Shown here: piece by piece, positions 17,825-27,754 of the stretch
How the letters are laid out: each line of letters opens with the position of its first letter
Numbering within the stretch: position 1 is the stretch's first letter
The notes under the pieces: generated by a model
Told to the model about the DNA's origin: nothing
Database searches by the model: none
What the model saw: the letters and a program-made list of their open reading frames with translations, nothing else
DNA from: Bacteriovoracaceae bacterium
GTDB lineage: Bacteria > Bdellovibrionota > Bacteriovoracia > Bacteriovoracales > Bacteriovoracaceae
Assembly (NCBI GenBank): GCA_016786485.1
Contig: JAEUWD010000022.1
Coordinates: forward strand, 1 to 64,000
Direction: 5' to 3'
DNA length: 64,000 nucleotides
Position numbers and translations under genes: made by a program

Positions 17825-19434
17825 TATTCAAACCCACTGAACATATAGTCAAACCAATCACGAGGATTGTACTTATCCCAACCACCACGCTTGTCGTAGT
17901 TTTCAGGTGCGGTAAAGTTAATTTCTAAATCTTTTGAGAAGTAATGTTTTTCATTTCTTCCCCAACCTAATTGCTTTATCGGCCAACCACAGCTCCACCA
18001 GCCAGCTTCTGGATCATCTTCACAAGATTGCTTATAGAGACCTACACCACGCTGATACATTGAAACTTTTAATTTATATTTACGTTTAGGTTTTAAATAA
18101 CCATCGTCAAAAATATTTTTGTCAGGCTCGGTTGGATTGTAGATAACAATTTCCCATAAATCTGAAACTTGTGTTTCTTCATTATTTGAAAGCATGTGCA
18201 AATTTGGAACAATAGCTTCACCGTCATTTGTATGTAAGTCATTCCAATGCACTTCCCACCAATAACTTGGATCTTCGAAAAGTCTTACGCGAACTTGTGT
18301 GTTTTTCCAGAAGGCTTTATCTTTTTTACTCTCCGTATCTGCTTTTTGGTCGGCTGGATTATGGTTTTCACCTTCTTCATATTTGACTTGTTCACGGGCA
18401 GCGTTTTCACGAGACTGAGCGGCCATCAAAGAAATCATCGCACCTGATGTATCATCTAAGCGCAATTTCCAAGGAATAGCTTTCGCGACATCCAAGCCTT
18501 CATCGTTTTTATCAGCTTGCCACAGTAAGGCCTCCATCGCATTTCCTTCCCAATCAATTGGTAAACGGAAAGCATTTGGTGTGGCCTTGGTACGATCACG
18601 TTTTACTGTAATAATTCTTGCATGAATCCCTAAATTTGCATCTTGCAAACATTCAGTACTTCCACTGGTCAGTTTCACATCTTTAAGATTATATTCATTC
18701 CACGCATCGCCAATCGCTAAATGCGGAGACATGACACGCGAGCGAGTACCATTATTATAAGTTTGGACGGCTTCAACTTCACCAGGAAGTAAATCGTACT
18801 TATTAGGAATCGCGTCAACGTAACCTTCAGAATCAAGATTCCATTCAACTTCCGTTGGACGAACAAACTCCCAAGAATATTTCATCGTTTCGTAAGAGCA
18901 ATCAAGTGATGTCGTATGAGTCACATCGATATCACAAGTATTGGCGTGAGAAACCATATGACACTCTTGATGCGAACCCGTTCGCTTACCTTCCTTATCG
19001 TAATCATCCACTTGATGACATTCTTCATCTAAGTGAGAACCACACTCAAAAGAGCTGGTTACCGTTTCACACTCTTCATATTCCCAAACTTCAACCGTTT
19101 GATAAGGAACCGTTCCAGCATGAGTAATTAAAGGAATTTGACGTTTTTTAGTATAGGCTTCTTTACGATCATACTTCACATTATCCGCCCACTCAAAAAA
19201 TGAAAGTTCTTTTTGAGGTAAACGAATGTAGTTATCCACATTTCCCGTACACTCTAAACGTTTATCACTGCTATTGCGTACGCGATCACGAGGAAGCGTT
19301 CGCCCACCACGACATATACTGCGTGTATCGTATGTTGGTGAATGATCGCATTTATTTCCAGAGTAATAGTAGCTGGCCTGGGCCAGTTCGAACTGACCCA
19401 GAGCTGCCACGAATATAAGTGAAAGTTTAAACAT
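17824..19434 (-). CDS. Exported cysteine-rich protein of unknown family, operon gene 2
   Basis: A 536-residue protein with a signal peptide (MFKLSLIFVAALGQFELAQA). The first 200 mature residues are unusually rich in cysteine and histidine (for example YEECETVTSSFECGSHLDEEC and HQECHMVSHANTCDID is a separate nearby stretch), suggesting several disulfides or metal sites. The C-terminal half is beta-rich with many tryptophans. It sits between two other large exported proteins in an operon. No family recognised; surface or periplasmic location is inferred from the signal peptide and the disulfide potential. Confidence 0.65.
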   Translation of the reverse strand: MFKLSLIFVAALGQFELAQASYYYSGNKCDHSPTYDTRSICRGGRTLPRDRVRNSSDKRLECTGNVDNYIRLPQKELSFFEWADNVKYDRKEAYTKKRQIPLITHAGTVPYQTVEVWEYEECETVTSSFECGSHLDEECHQVDDYDKEGKRTGSHQECHMVSHANTCDIDVTHTTSLDCSYETMKYSWEFVRPTEVEWNLDSEGYVDAIPNKYDLLPGEVEAVQTYNNGTRSRVMSPHLAIGDAWNEYNLKDVKLTSGSTECLQDANLGIHARIITVKRDRTKATPNAFRLPIDWEGNAMEALLWQADKNDEGLDVAKAIPWKLRLDDTSGAMISLMAAQSRENAAREQVKYEEGENHNPADQKADTESKKDKAFWKNTQVRVRLFEDPSYWWEVHWNDLHTNDGEAIVPNLHMLSNNEETQVSDLWEIVIYNPTEPDKNIFDDGYLKPKRKYKLKVSMYQRGVGLYKQSCEDDPEAGWWSCGWPIKQLGWGRNEKHYFSKDLEINFTAPENYDKRGGWDKYNPRDWFDYMFSGFE

Positions 19435-19453
19435 AAAACCTACTTATGAAATT

Positions 19454-21022
19454 TTATAAACGGCTTTTCTTTTTAGCTGTGTTAGCTGGATCTTCTAGAT
19501 TTTTAATCATGATATCCAACTCTCTAGCTTGAGTAAAAAATGCTTCACGATCATCCAGCGCTCTCATGGCATTATTTTTTGCTCCCATTATAGTATTTGG
19601 ATCTTGATTATCGTGCTCTGGTTCATTCCTACCTTCCATTTGAGCTAGGAAGTAATATTCAATTTCATTCGACCAATTGGCATTAATTTTATAACGAGCT
19701 TCATAACTTTCTTGAACACCAGCACGACCACCGTTACGACCAGCTGCTAACATTAACTCTTCTTGAACATCAGCTAACATCATCGCAAGAACTGGTTCGT
19801 TAATTGAAACTTCCGTATTTTTACCACGCATCCAAGTGACGATTGAAGATAAACGAGAGAAAGTTGACACGCCTGAGGCCATGAAATCTTTATTTTTGAA
19901 ACTCATTGTCTTGAGCGCATTAAAGATACGATCTTCAAGAGCAATTAATCCGTGATCAACACCATCAGAAGCTTTATCTACTAATTTACGAGAAATGATC
20001 CCAGTAAATTTAATACTTGAATTCATTAATTGATCAATATTTGCAGTGATGTATTTATAATCAATATCTAAAGTACCTAATTGCATACCATAAAGATTTC
20101 TAAGAGCTGAACGCACAAAGAAAATTCTTTCTAAGTCTTTTACTGCTGCTGATTTTCCATCAGTATTTGGATTGAAACGATACTTCGAAGCTTTCTTACC
20201 AAATTCAGTGATGACAGCATCAATCATTTTTCTGGTTAATGGGTTTATAGTACTATCAAAAGTTCTATCTGCTGCTGTTTGGTTTGAAGCACGTAATTGA
20301 TCACGTTGTTTTCTCTTAGCATTAATATCAACCGCACCATACGGCTTAAATTCATTGAACTTCGTTAAGTCAAAAAGACCAACTTGTTGGTACTCTGCAC
20401 CTGAAGGAAATTTAATACAAGCTTTGGTTGTTTCAGCTTCCTTTTTCAATTTAGCTAACTCACCTTGGTAGTAAGTTTTGACACCTTCTAAACTAATTTT
20501 TTCAAAATTTGCTCTTAACTCTTTGGCTTTATTTTCAGTTAAGCCCGCGTGACCTTTTACTGAAGACATCATCGCATTTGGAATAGCGTCAATAGTCGCT
20601 AGAGTATTACTGTAGTTAAGTTCAGTTTCTTCATACTTATTTTTTAACTCAAGAAATTGTGGTGGGGTTAAAGGATTTTTCGCATTAACACAACTATAAG
20701 CATTTGCACTGATAGTCTTTAAACCATCTTGCTTGTTGTAGAACAATTCCACTAAAGTTGCGTAGTTTGAATTAAGCTTCGTAATAGCATTGTTCAAAAA
20801 AACCAAGTCTTCTTTGCGAACTTCATCAAATTGCTTCATCACGTATTCAGCAACCACTGTATTATCCATCGTTTGGAAATTGTATCCACCTGATTCCACG
20901 GCAATTGGATAATGACCGAAGAACGAGGGCATGGCCGATTTTGGTTTAGGACTAGTTTTTTGAGCAAGTGCTACTTGAGATACAAGCAAGCTTGCTATTA
21001 ATGAAAGTAGAAGAGATTTCAT
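19454..21022 (-). CDS. Exported helical protein of unknown family, operon gene 1
   Basis: A 522-residue protein with a clear signal peptide (MKSLLLSLIASLLVSQVALAQ) and an AAGGAGC ribosome site, first gene of a three-gene operon. Only a couple of cysteines (VNAKNP is preceded by one, another in TKACIKF), otherwise long helical stretches with alternating charge. No enzymatic motif is visible. The three proteins probably work as a periplasmic or surface complex; that is inferred only from coupling and common export. Confidence 0.65.
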   Translation of the reverse strand: MKSLLLSLIASLLVSQVALAQKTSPKPKSAMPSFFGHYPIAVESGGYNFQTMDNTVVAEYVMKQFDEVRKEDLVFLNNAITKLNSNYATLVELFYNKQDGLKTISANAYSCVNAKNPLTPPQFLELKNKYEETELNYSNTLATIDAIPNAMMSSVKGHAGLTENKAKELRANFEKISLEGVKTYYQGELAKLKKEAETTKACIKFPSGAEYQQVGLFDLTKFNEFKPYGAVDINAKRKQRDQLRASNQTAADRTFDSTINPLTRKMIDAVITEFGKKASKYRFNPNTDGKSAAVKDLERIFFVRSALRNLYGMQLGTLDIDYKYITANIDQLMNSSIKFTGIISRKLVDKASDGVDHGLIALEDRIFNALKTMSFKNKDFMASGVSTFSRLSSIVTWMRGKNTEVSINEPVLAMMLADVQEELMLAAGRNGGRAGVQESYEARYKINANWSNEIEYYFLAQMEGRNEPEHDNQDPNTIMGAKNNAMRALDDREAFFTQARELDIMIKNLEDPANTAKKKSRL

Positions 21023-21123
21023 GAAGAGCTCCTTGAGGGTAAATTAATGACATCTCAATAGCCTATTTTCAGTTGATTTGGTTCTGTAATCGCTGCTGTG
21101 TGTAAAAATAATACGAGTGTACT

Positions 21124-21825
21124 TTACCAGTCGATGGCAGTGGCATCACGAAAGAAACCACCGCTTGGACCGTCCTCAGGTAGCATAGCGGCCCAAACCA
21201 CGCCTTTCGCAGCGGTTTCAGGGCTCCGGCCAGCACCGGCCCCGCCCATATCGGTTTTAACCCAGCCAGGACACAGGCTATTTATTTTGATATATTTAGG
21301 ATTCACTTCCTTGGCCAAAATTTGCGTCATCCCGTTTAAAGCGAGCTTGGAAATCTTGTACGATCCCACCCCACGCTCTTTCATCGACTCTAATGAGCCA
21401 TACTGAGACGAGATATTCACAATCCGCCCATAACGATATTCTTCCATTTTAGGAAGAATCAGCTGACACAAATGAAGTGGACCATAAAGATTGGTCTGCA
21501 TGGTGTCCGTAAAAATTTTCATCTCGAGCTCTTTTAATGTCGTCGCTTCATCTAAATAAACACCGGCGTTATTCACCAAAACATCCAGGCGTTCATGGCG
21601 TTTGAAAATTTCTGCCACGGCTTTATCACAAGAAGCTATGTCCGAAGTATCCAGCTTAACCAGTTCAATATTTTTCGAACCTAATTGTTCGAGACTCTTT
21701 TGACCTTTTTCTAAATCTCGCACGCCCATAATAACGTAGAAATTTTTTTCTAAGAGCGCTTTGCATGTTGCTAGGCCAATTCCTCGATTAGCACCGGTGA
21801 CTAAAACATTTTTTTTTGTTAACAT
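21124..21825 (-). CDS. Short-chain dehydrogenase/reductase
   Basis: A 233-residue classical SDR: cofactor loop TGANRGIG near residue 10, NNAGVY, catalytic Ser in NISSQYG and YKISK (Tyr-x-x-x-Lys). The wording of the C-terminal part (CPGWVKTDMGG) resembles carbonyl-reductase-like SDRs. VMGVRD after strand 2 suggests NADP preference. An AAGGA ribosome site lies in the 11-base gap to the divergent gene. Substrate unknown. Confidence 0.88.
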   Translation of the reverse strand: MLTKKNVLVTGANRGIGLATCKALLEKNFYVIMGVRDLEKGQKSLEQLGSKNIELVKLDTSDIASCDKAVAEIFKRHERLDVLVNNAGVYLDEATTLKELEMKIFTDTMQTNLYGPLHLCQLILPKMEEYRYGRIVNISSQYGSLESMKERGVGSYKISKLALNGMTQILAKEVNPKYIKINSLCPGWVKTDMGGAGAGRSPETAAKGVVWAAMLPEDGPSGGFFRDATAIDW

Positions 21826-21836
21826 GATTTATCCTT

Positions 21837-22487
21837 ATGAAGACGATTGCTTTTATTGATAATTTTATCGAAACACCGGTTATCCACAGTGTAAACGATT
21901 TTATTTTGCGCACGAAACTTCCGTGCTCTTATCATATGCCTGCCACCTACGGTATGGAGTCACTCAAGAAATGTAAACAAGCGGATGGTTATGTTCTGCT
22001 TGGTAGCGCTTCGCATGTCACAGAAAAATTGGATTGGCATCAGCAGCTCTTAGATTTTTTATTACCAAAAATTGAAAAAGGGACTCCGGTTTTAGGTATT
22101 TGTTTTGGCCATCAGCTTCTGGCCTATCATTTTGGGAGCGAGGTGAATTATATTCACCAAAACCAAACCAAACATACAGAAGCGCGAGAAATCAGCTTTT
22201 TAAATTCGACTTTAGGCATTCAAAAAAATACCAACCTACTCCTAGGTTTTTCTCATTCTCAGGAAGTGAAGACCGTTCCAACCGGTTTCGATGTAGTGGC
22301 CAAATCTAAAATTTGTGCCATTGAAGCTCTGAAGCATAAAAAACTCCCCATTTGGACTTTCCAAAGTCACCCCGAGGCCAGTGAGTTTTTCCTTAAAGAT
22401 TCAGCAGAACTCCAGGATGAGAAGACGATTCAACAGGTTATACGCAATGGACAAGCCGTTCTGGACGGCTTTGTAAGAGAACTTTAG
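21837..22487 (+). CDS. Class I glutamine amidotransferase domain protein
   Basis: A 216-residue stand-alone GATase1: the nucleophile elbow GICFGHQ (Cys near residue 88) and the FQSHPEAS His/Glu pair are intact, matching the GMP-synthase-like family of free amidotransferases (some act as gamma-glutamyl hydrolases). Partner synthetase not adjacent. Its ATG is only 11 bases from the divergent SDR start, with no Shine-Dalgarno. Confidence 0.82.
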   Translation: MKTIAFIDNFIETPVIHSVNDFILRTKLPCSYHMPATYGMESLKKCKQADGYVLLGSASHVTEKLDWHQQLLDFLLPKIEKGTPVLGICFGHQLLAYHFGSEVNYIHQNQTKHTEAREISFLNSTLGIQKNTNLLLGFSHSQEVKTVPTGFDVVAKSKICAIEALKHKKLPIWTFQSHPEASEFFLKDSAELQDEKTIQQVIRNGQAVLDGFVREL

Positions 22488-22517
22488 TAGACAAGTCAAC
22501 TTTACCCTTCATACAAT
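22488..22517 (+). promoter_or_regulatory. Candidate sigma-70-like promoter for the metallopeptidase
   Basis: TAGACA (22488-22493), 18-base spacer, TACAAT (22512-22517), about 20 bases before a GGGGG-type ribosome site and ATG 22545. Confidence 0.45.
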
Positions 22518-22544
22518 CTAGCCATTACTTTTCTAGGGGGATTT

Positions 22545-23939
22545 ATGAAAGTTTTTGTTTTTACTTACCTTGTTCTGATATCGATGGCATCGGCCATGGA
22601 TAATATGACGGACCTACTACGCTCACCGCCATCTATCCCATTATCAAATAAAAAAGCTATTTTTGTGGATTTTCAGAAAGCTGATTATCAATTGAACTAT
22701 GATTACAATGCGAGACAACTTTATATTCATTCAAAAATTATTTTCTACCAACCTGAAGTCGGTTCACCGATTTATGATTTATTACCAACTGAAAGTGAAA
22801 TCTATATTGATGGTCAGAAATCAAGCGCTCATTTAGTTTATGCTCCAGGCAACGTTACTCAATATAAAGTACTGGGAGATCAGCTAGCGGTTGGCCTACA
22901 TACTTTGGAAATTAAACACTATCTTAATACACTTGTGGTTTTCGAGAACGATGGTGTTTCAAGTGCTTTCTGGATGTCAGACCTAAGTGATCGTCGTTAC
23001 TTGGAACAATTTCTTCCAACTAACCTCGAGTACGATCGCTATGCGATGACCTTCTATGTGAACTTTTTAAATTTCCCAAAACAACAATTGCTTTATACCA
23101 ATGGTGTGGTTTTTGCCGGCCAAGCTTACAATCAATATGTGGTGCAATTCCCAACATACTTCACGACTTCATCCGTCTTTTTTCATACCAGTTTCGTGGG
23201 AAAGTTTAATCACTTCACTGATACGTACAAAACGATCGATGGCAGAGTTATTAATATCCTCGTTTATAACAATACCGGCACAGATCTTACGAGTTACTTA
23301 AAATTAACCAAAAGTGTTTTAGCTGAACTTGAAAATGATTACGGACAATGGCCACACGGTAATATTACGATCTATGCTGCTGGCTCAGGCGGAATGGAGT
23401 ATTGTGGCGCGACCATGACTTCATACTGGGCACTTCCTCACGAAATTACTCACAGCTATTTTGCTCGCGGAATTATTCCGGCCAACGGAAATGCGGGATG
23501 GATCGATGAAGCGATTGCGAGCTTCCGTGATGATCGTTACCAAAAACGAATGACTCCAGGCTTTAATAGCTCACAAATGGCAGGCCACTCTGTTTATTCG
23601 AGATATACAGATGACAATGCCTACACGCTTGGTAAGCGCTTTATGGAATATCTTAATTACCAAGAAGATGCCAACGGTGGGTTAAAGCCATTCTTAAAAT
23701 ACTACAAAGATAAGTGGTTACATGTTCCTTATTTCACCCAAGACTTTATTAATGAATTGAACGCCTATACTGGTAAAAATTATCAATCAGATTTCAATCG
23801 ATTCATTTATGGGATAAATCAACCTTATCGTTTCTTTGAAGGAAGCACTTCATTAGAAAAAAGCTTTGGCTTCGAAGACCAACATGAGAATCCACATCAC
23901 CCGAAATTGAATTTGGAAGATTTAGAAAAACTACTTTAG
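22545..23939 (+). CDS. Exported M1-like zinc metallopeptidase
   Basis: A 464-residue protein with signal peptide MKVFVFTYLVLISMASA. The gluzincin site is complete: His299-Glu300-x-x-His303 (HEITH) and Glu322 (WIDEA), 18 residues after the second His as in M1 aminopeptidases. GGMEY (282-286) stands in the place of the family's GAMEN exopeptidase motif. An N-terminal beta domain precedes it. Likely a periplasmic or secreted peptidase; the altered GAMEN makes strict aminopeptidase activity uncertain. It overlaps the convergent neighbour by nine bases at the 3' end. Confidence 0.8.
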   Translation: MKVFVFTYLVLISMASAMDNMTDLLRSPPSIPLSNKKAIFVDFQKADYQLNYDYNARQLYIHSKIIFYQPEVGSPIYDLLPTESEIYIDGQKSSAHLVYAPGNVTQYKVLGDQLAVGLHTLEIKHYLNTLVVFENDGVSSAFWMSDLSDRRYLEQFLPTNLEYDRYAMTFYVNFLNFPKQQLLYTNGVVFAGQAYNQYVVQFPTYFTTSSVFFHTSFVGKFNHFTDTYKTIDGRVINILVYNNTGTDLTSYLKLTKSVLAELENDYGQWPHGNITIYAAGSGGMEYCGATMTSYWALPHEITHSYFARGIIPANGNAGWIDEAIASFRDDRYQKRMTPGFNSSQMAGHSVYSRYTDDNAYTLGKRFMEYLNYQEDANGGLKPFLKYYKDKWLHVPYFTQDFINELNAYTGKNYQSDFNRFIYGINQPYRFFEGSTSLEKSFGFEDQHENPHHPKLNLEDLEKLL

Positions 23940-24452
23940 TGGTTCAGCTGCTGGAAGACGTTTAACAAGTTCTTGAGTACAAACGGGAGCATCGGATCCC
24001 ATGAAGCAATCAACGATTTCTTTATGGCTTATTTGATATTGCTTGGTAATTTTATTTATCATCAAGCCAGATGAGCCAAAGAAAACAGTGAAAACCAGTA
24101 GCACTACCGAAACCGTGATGCGCTTAACGTCTTTGCGCGCAATATGAAAAAAAAGTGGAGCATCTTTTTTGACGAGCTCAATATGTCCAGTAAAAATGCG
24201 TGTCCAACGAGCGAAATATCCCAACATAAAAAAGATGAAGAAAGTACGAAACTCGCCTAACTCGGCTTCGTAAGAAATTCCAAAAGCAGCGACAATTCCC
24301 TCTAGTAAAATAATCGATGGAGTAAACATTAAAGCTTTCACTTTGAAAGTTTCATTACATTCGCCACACTTAATAAAATGCGGAGAAAGACTGGTTTCTT
24401 CAGGAATGGGTTTGGCGCAATAAGGACAGTTCAAATGGTTTGTTTCTTCCAT
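23931..24452 (-). CDS. Zinc-ribbon membrane protein of unknown function
   Basis: A 173-residue protein. The N-terminus has a CxxC...CxxC zinc ribbon (CPYC near residue 9 and CGEC near 34), followed by two or three hydrophobic helices (IILLEGIVAAFGISY, FFIFFMLGYFA and ITVSVVLLVFTVFF). An inner-membrane protein with a cytoplasmic metal-binding head. No family assigned. Confidence 0.6.
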   Translation of the reverse strand: MEETNHLNCPYCAKPIPEETSLSPHFIKCGECNETFKVKALMFTPSIILLEGIVAAFGISYEAELGEFRTFFIFFMLGYFARWTRIFTGHIELVKKDAPLFFHIARKDVKRITVSVVLLVFTVFFGSSGLMINKITKQYQISHKEIVDCFMGSDAPVCTQELVKRLPAAEPLK

Positions 24453-24530
24453 AGTAACTTACCTATCGGCTAAGCTATGGCAGACCCAAACTCAGTTGCT
24501 CTCAGTGATACTTTTTGCCCCTACGCTTAG

Positions 24531-25226
24531 TTAAGGTCTGCAAAATTTAACACTTACACTCGAAAAAGCGCCCCGAACACCCTCTACCTTTTCGATAATA
24601 ACTTCAGTAAAACCATATCTGCTTGCATTCGCACCAGACCAAGTACTTATCGCCGCTTCTTCCATTGAAATATTCAGATTTGATGTCTTCGAGTTAAAAG
24701 TTTTTAGATTATCGCCAAAGACCCAGTCGCCAAGGACACATTTTATTTTTGAATTAAAATGCCCGATCACAAAATCATAAGCTTCAGTCCCTCTTAAGAA
24801 TTTCGAACGAGCACCGGTCTGGATTACTTTTGTTTCAAACCATAAGTATAAATTATCATCACTCGAATTTTTTAAATTGGCCCAGATTCTAAAAGCACTC
24901 CCTTTTTCATTTATAACAATTGAATCTTCTCTTATTGCTAAATATATATTTTCACTACTTATCGTAAATTTATCACCATCATAATACGGAGGACCGTCAT
25001 CTTCTAAACACCAAGGAGGATCAAAAGAGCCATCCTCTTTAAAGCTAATAATTCTTTCATTTTCTATTCCATCCTCATTTTCAAATATTTTTTGTATGAA
25101 CTTCTTATCTGATTCCGTGACATAATCAGGAAACTCTTTAATTGAAAGCTTATTAAAAAACTCATTACAAGCTTCAGATTTAAAACTAATGGCAAAAATA
25201 ATATAAATAAGTAATACGTATTTCAT
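24531..25226 (-). CDS. Exported protein of unknown family
   Basis: A longer frame starts at 25286, but ATG 25226 has GGGAAA upstream and starts the signal peptide (MKYVLLIYIIFAISFKSEA), giving 231 residues. The mature part is acidic and beta-rich with a few cysteines. No family recognised. Confidence 0.55.
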   Translation of the reverse strand: MKYVLLIYIIFAISFKSEACNEFFNKLSIKEFPDYVTESDKKFIQKIFENEDGIENERIISFKEDGSFDPPWCLEDDGPPYYDGDKFTISSENIYLAIREDSIVINEKGSAFRIWANLKNSSDDNLYLWFETKVIQTGARSKFLRGTEAYDFVIGHFNSKIKCVLGDWVFGDNLKTFNSKTSNLNISMEEAAISTWSGANASRYGFTEVIIEKVEGVRGAFSSVSVKFCRP

Positions 25227-25294
25227 AAATTTCCCATAACAGGGCCAAGCTATCTCAACACACAATACACTGCACCATAAAAACACATGCTTTA

Positions 25295-25882
25295 TTAACT
25301 TTCGAGTACTTTTTTCATAGAGCTGAAGTGGTAATAACTAAGCACATGTTCCAGTGCCAATTCGAAGGCTTGATTGATGGGATATAAGTGCTCTGAGAGT
25401 GCCGGAGCAATGCTATTCATGAGCTGTCGCCAATAGGCCATATCGTGCTCATAGGTTAAAGCTATGCCATTCAAATCTTCACCATGCTTTTCGCGAATCA
25501 ATTTACACAGACCTAAAACATAATCCTGAGATTTATTACGACGGGCATAGGCACCAAACATACGACAAATACCAGGGCGTTGTTCGTAAATTCCGCAACG
25601 GCCCTTTTTCCCATCAGCGCTATGCGCTTGATAGAAATGACAAACCATTGCCTGCGAGTTTTTTAGTTGCTCAAGAACTTGTTCAGCTTCACCTTTTTGA
25701 TATTGCTCGAGTGCTAATGGCAAAGCCTCAAGAATCGTGCATTCCACCTGAGGTGAAAGGCAACATTCACCACACTCATTTAAACAAGTCAGACCCGAAT
25801 TATTTTGGAGTCCAGAAAAGGTGGTCGACATCTTTTGAAAAAGTGTCATGAGTTCTGAATTGAAAGCTTGGTACTTATCCAT
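25295..25882 (-). CDS. YkgJ-type cysteine-cluster protein
   Basis: A 195-residue protein with the family's cysteine pattern: CLNECGECC near residue 31-39, then GRCGIYEQRPGICRMFG around 107-123. The family is thought to bind zinc or an iron-sulphur centre; its function is not established. Divergent to the RlmI-type gene by 52 bases. Confidence 0.78.
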   Translation of the reverse strand: MDKYQAFNSELMTLFQKMSTTFSGLQNNSGLTCLNECGECCLSPQVECTILEALPLALEQYQKGEAEQVLEQLKNSQAMVCHFYQAHSADGKKGRCGIYEQRPGICRMFGAYARRNKSQDYVLGLCKLIREKHGEDLNGIALTYEHDMAYWRQLMNSIAPALSEHLYPINQAFELALEHVLSYYHFSSMKKVLES

Positions 25883-25934
25883 AAAGTAGTTGCACTATAG
25901 GCAATTTTGAATCCTTTTGCTATAGACAAGGAAT

Positions 25935-27176
25935 ATGTTATCGCCTTATCGCTGGACCTTTAAAATGCATACTCCGCCTAAGCACCCATGGGTGTTTAAG
26001 CAGGATCTAACCGATGTCGTAAGAGGGACCCCGCCTGGTTCGGTCGTCGATCTCTATAATCCGAAGGGTAAATTTCTATGCAAAGGTTTTGGGAATCTCA
26101 ATTCACAAATTGCTTTTCGTAAAATTTCTGAAGATCCGAAGCTAGTTATCGATCGAGAGTGGTTAATTGAAAATATGCTCACGGCTTGGAAAGCGCGTGA
26201 AGCTGTAAAATACACTCAACATTCTTTCCGTTGGATTTTTAGTGAAGCCGATGATTTACCTGGCTTGATTGTGGATTATTTTAAGGCCAAAGATGATACA
26301 GCAGTTATCAGCTTTCAAGTTTTAACGGCTGGGATGGAACAACTGCTGGGCGATCCTAAAATGACTTTTACCAAAGTCCTCAGCGCCTTAACTCTCAATC
26401 CTGAAAATCATTTATTACTCATCAAAAATAAAAGTTCAGTGCGTGAAAAAGAAGGTCTCATGCCGGGACAAAATGAAGCTATTACCTTAGGTAGTAAAAT
26501 TATCGATTCAAAAAAGTTTCGCTTTCTCATTACCGGACAAGTCGAACTAGCATGCAATCTTTATGACGGTCAGAAGACTGGTTTTTTTCTTGATCAGTCG
26601 ATGAACTTGCAACAAACTTTGCGCCTTTTAACTGAAACTTCTGAGACCGTCAAAATTCTCGATCTCTTTTGCTACGTCGGTCAGTGGGGAACTTATCTCG
26701 GTCGCAAACTGCAGGAGCAAAATAAAAAAGTTGAAACTTGTTTTGTGGATGCTTCGGAAAATGCTCTCACCTGGGCCAAGCAAAATGGTGAGTACTATGA
26801 ACTCTCCCCTCGCACAGTCAAAGCTGATATTATCCAAAAACCGCAACTGATTCCTGATGAACTTTTTGATATCGTCATTTGTGATCCGCCGGCACTCATT
26901 AAAAATAAAAAAGATTTTTTTCCTGGTCGCAAAGGCTATCTAAAGGCCAATCGCGAAGCGATGAAACGCACGCAAAAAGGTGGTTTATTACTCAGTTGTT
27001 CTTGTTCGCAACCTTTAACGTCCCAGGACCTTAAAGGCGTTTTAAACGAAGCCGCCAAAAATGAAAACCGCACACTGACTTTTTTAGGCGAAAGTGTGCA
27101 AGGACCCGATCATCCCGTTCACCCGCATTTTCCACAAGGTCATTATTTAAAAATGCATTTAGTGCGAGTGGATTAA
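25935..27176 (+). CDS. rlmI: RlmI-type 23S rRNA (cytosine-C5) methyltransferase
   Basis: A 413-residue protein: N-terminal PUA-like RNA-binding domain (residues about 10-90), RlmI-typical linker (GQKTGFFLDQSMN equivalents), SAM motif I LDLFCYVGQWGTYLG, then DPPALIKNKKDF (motif IV) and LLSCSCSQPL (cysteine motif VI). This order is that of RlmI, which makes m5C1962 in E. coli 23S rRNA. Paralogues modify other sites, so the exact base is inferred. The 3' end overlaps the convergent gene by four bases. Confidence 0.85.
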   Translation: MLSPYRWTFKMHTPPKHPWVFKQDLTDVVRGTPPGSVVDLYNPKGKFLCKGFGNLNSQIAFRKISEDPKLVIDREWLIENMLTAWKAREAVKYTQHSFRWIFSEADDLPGLIVDYFKAKDDTAVISFQVLTAGMEQLLGDPKMTFTKVLSALTLNPENHLLLIKNKSSVREKEGLMPGQNEAITLGSKIIDSKKFRFLITGQVELACNLYDGQKTGFFLDQSMNLQQTLRLLTETSETVKILDLFCYVGQWGTYLGRKLQEQNKKVETCFVDASENALTWAKQNGEYYELSPRTVKADIIQKPQLIPDELFDIVICDPPALIKNKKDFFPGRKGYLKANREAMKRTQKGGLLLSCSCSQPLTSQDLKGVLNEAAKNENRTLTFLGESVQGPDHPVHPHFPQGHYLKMHLVRVD

Positions 27177-27691
27177 GCCTGTTGCCAGTTTTGATTACCT
27201 AAGAAATCCACTTTCCCAATTTTCACTCCGCCCATTCTTAAAAGCGCGTAAGCTGTCGTTAGGTGAAAATAAACATTAGGGATGGCATGAGAAATGAGAT
27301 AATCACGGCCACCAATAAATTTTCCTGGGTACCAAGGGAAAGTGATTTTTTTATTTTCAGCATCAGCAAAATCTTTTTCTGAAAAACCTTCTAAGAAATT
27401 CAAAGTTTTACCAACTCGTTCAATTAATTCATCCATCGTTTTTTCTTTATCTTCAAAAACTGGAGCTGTCTTGCCACTTAAGCGTGCTGCTGCACCTTTG
27501 GCATTGTCGGTTGCAATTTGTACCTGGCGAGCAAATGTGAACATATCCGGCGCCAGTTTCATATCCAGAAAAAGATCAGGATTAAACTTACGTTCAGTGG
27601 CGTGGGCCTTAGCTTTTTCCATAATATTTTTAAGTGCTAAAAGATTCATCGTAAATTGTTCAGAAATAATTTCGTTAACAGTAATATTCAT
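27173..27691 (-). CDS. DUF1993 family protein
   Basis: A 172-residue protein matching the DUF1993 (DinB-like four-helix) pattern: FTMNLLALKNIMEKAKAHA at the start, ARQVQIATDNAKGAAARLSG, and the ending YLISHAIPNVYFHLTTAYALLRMGGV. Function unknown; members often accompany stress genes. An AGGTCT stretch upstream is only a weak ribosome site. Confidence 0.82.
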   Translation of the reverse strand: MNITVNEIISEQFTMNLLALKNIMEKAKAHATERKFNPDLFLDMKLAPDMFTFARQVQIATDNAKGAAARLSGKTAPVFEDKEKTMDELIERVGKTLNFLEGFSEKDFADAENKKITFPWYPGKFIGGRDYLISHAIPNVYFHLTTAYALLRMGGVKIGKVDFLGNQNWQQA

Positions 27692-27754
27692 AAGACCTCC
27701 AAAGTCATTTTGAAAGCATTTTCACCCGTGACTTAGGTTTACGTCAATGAGATT

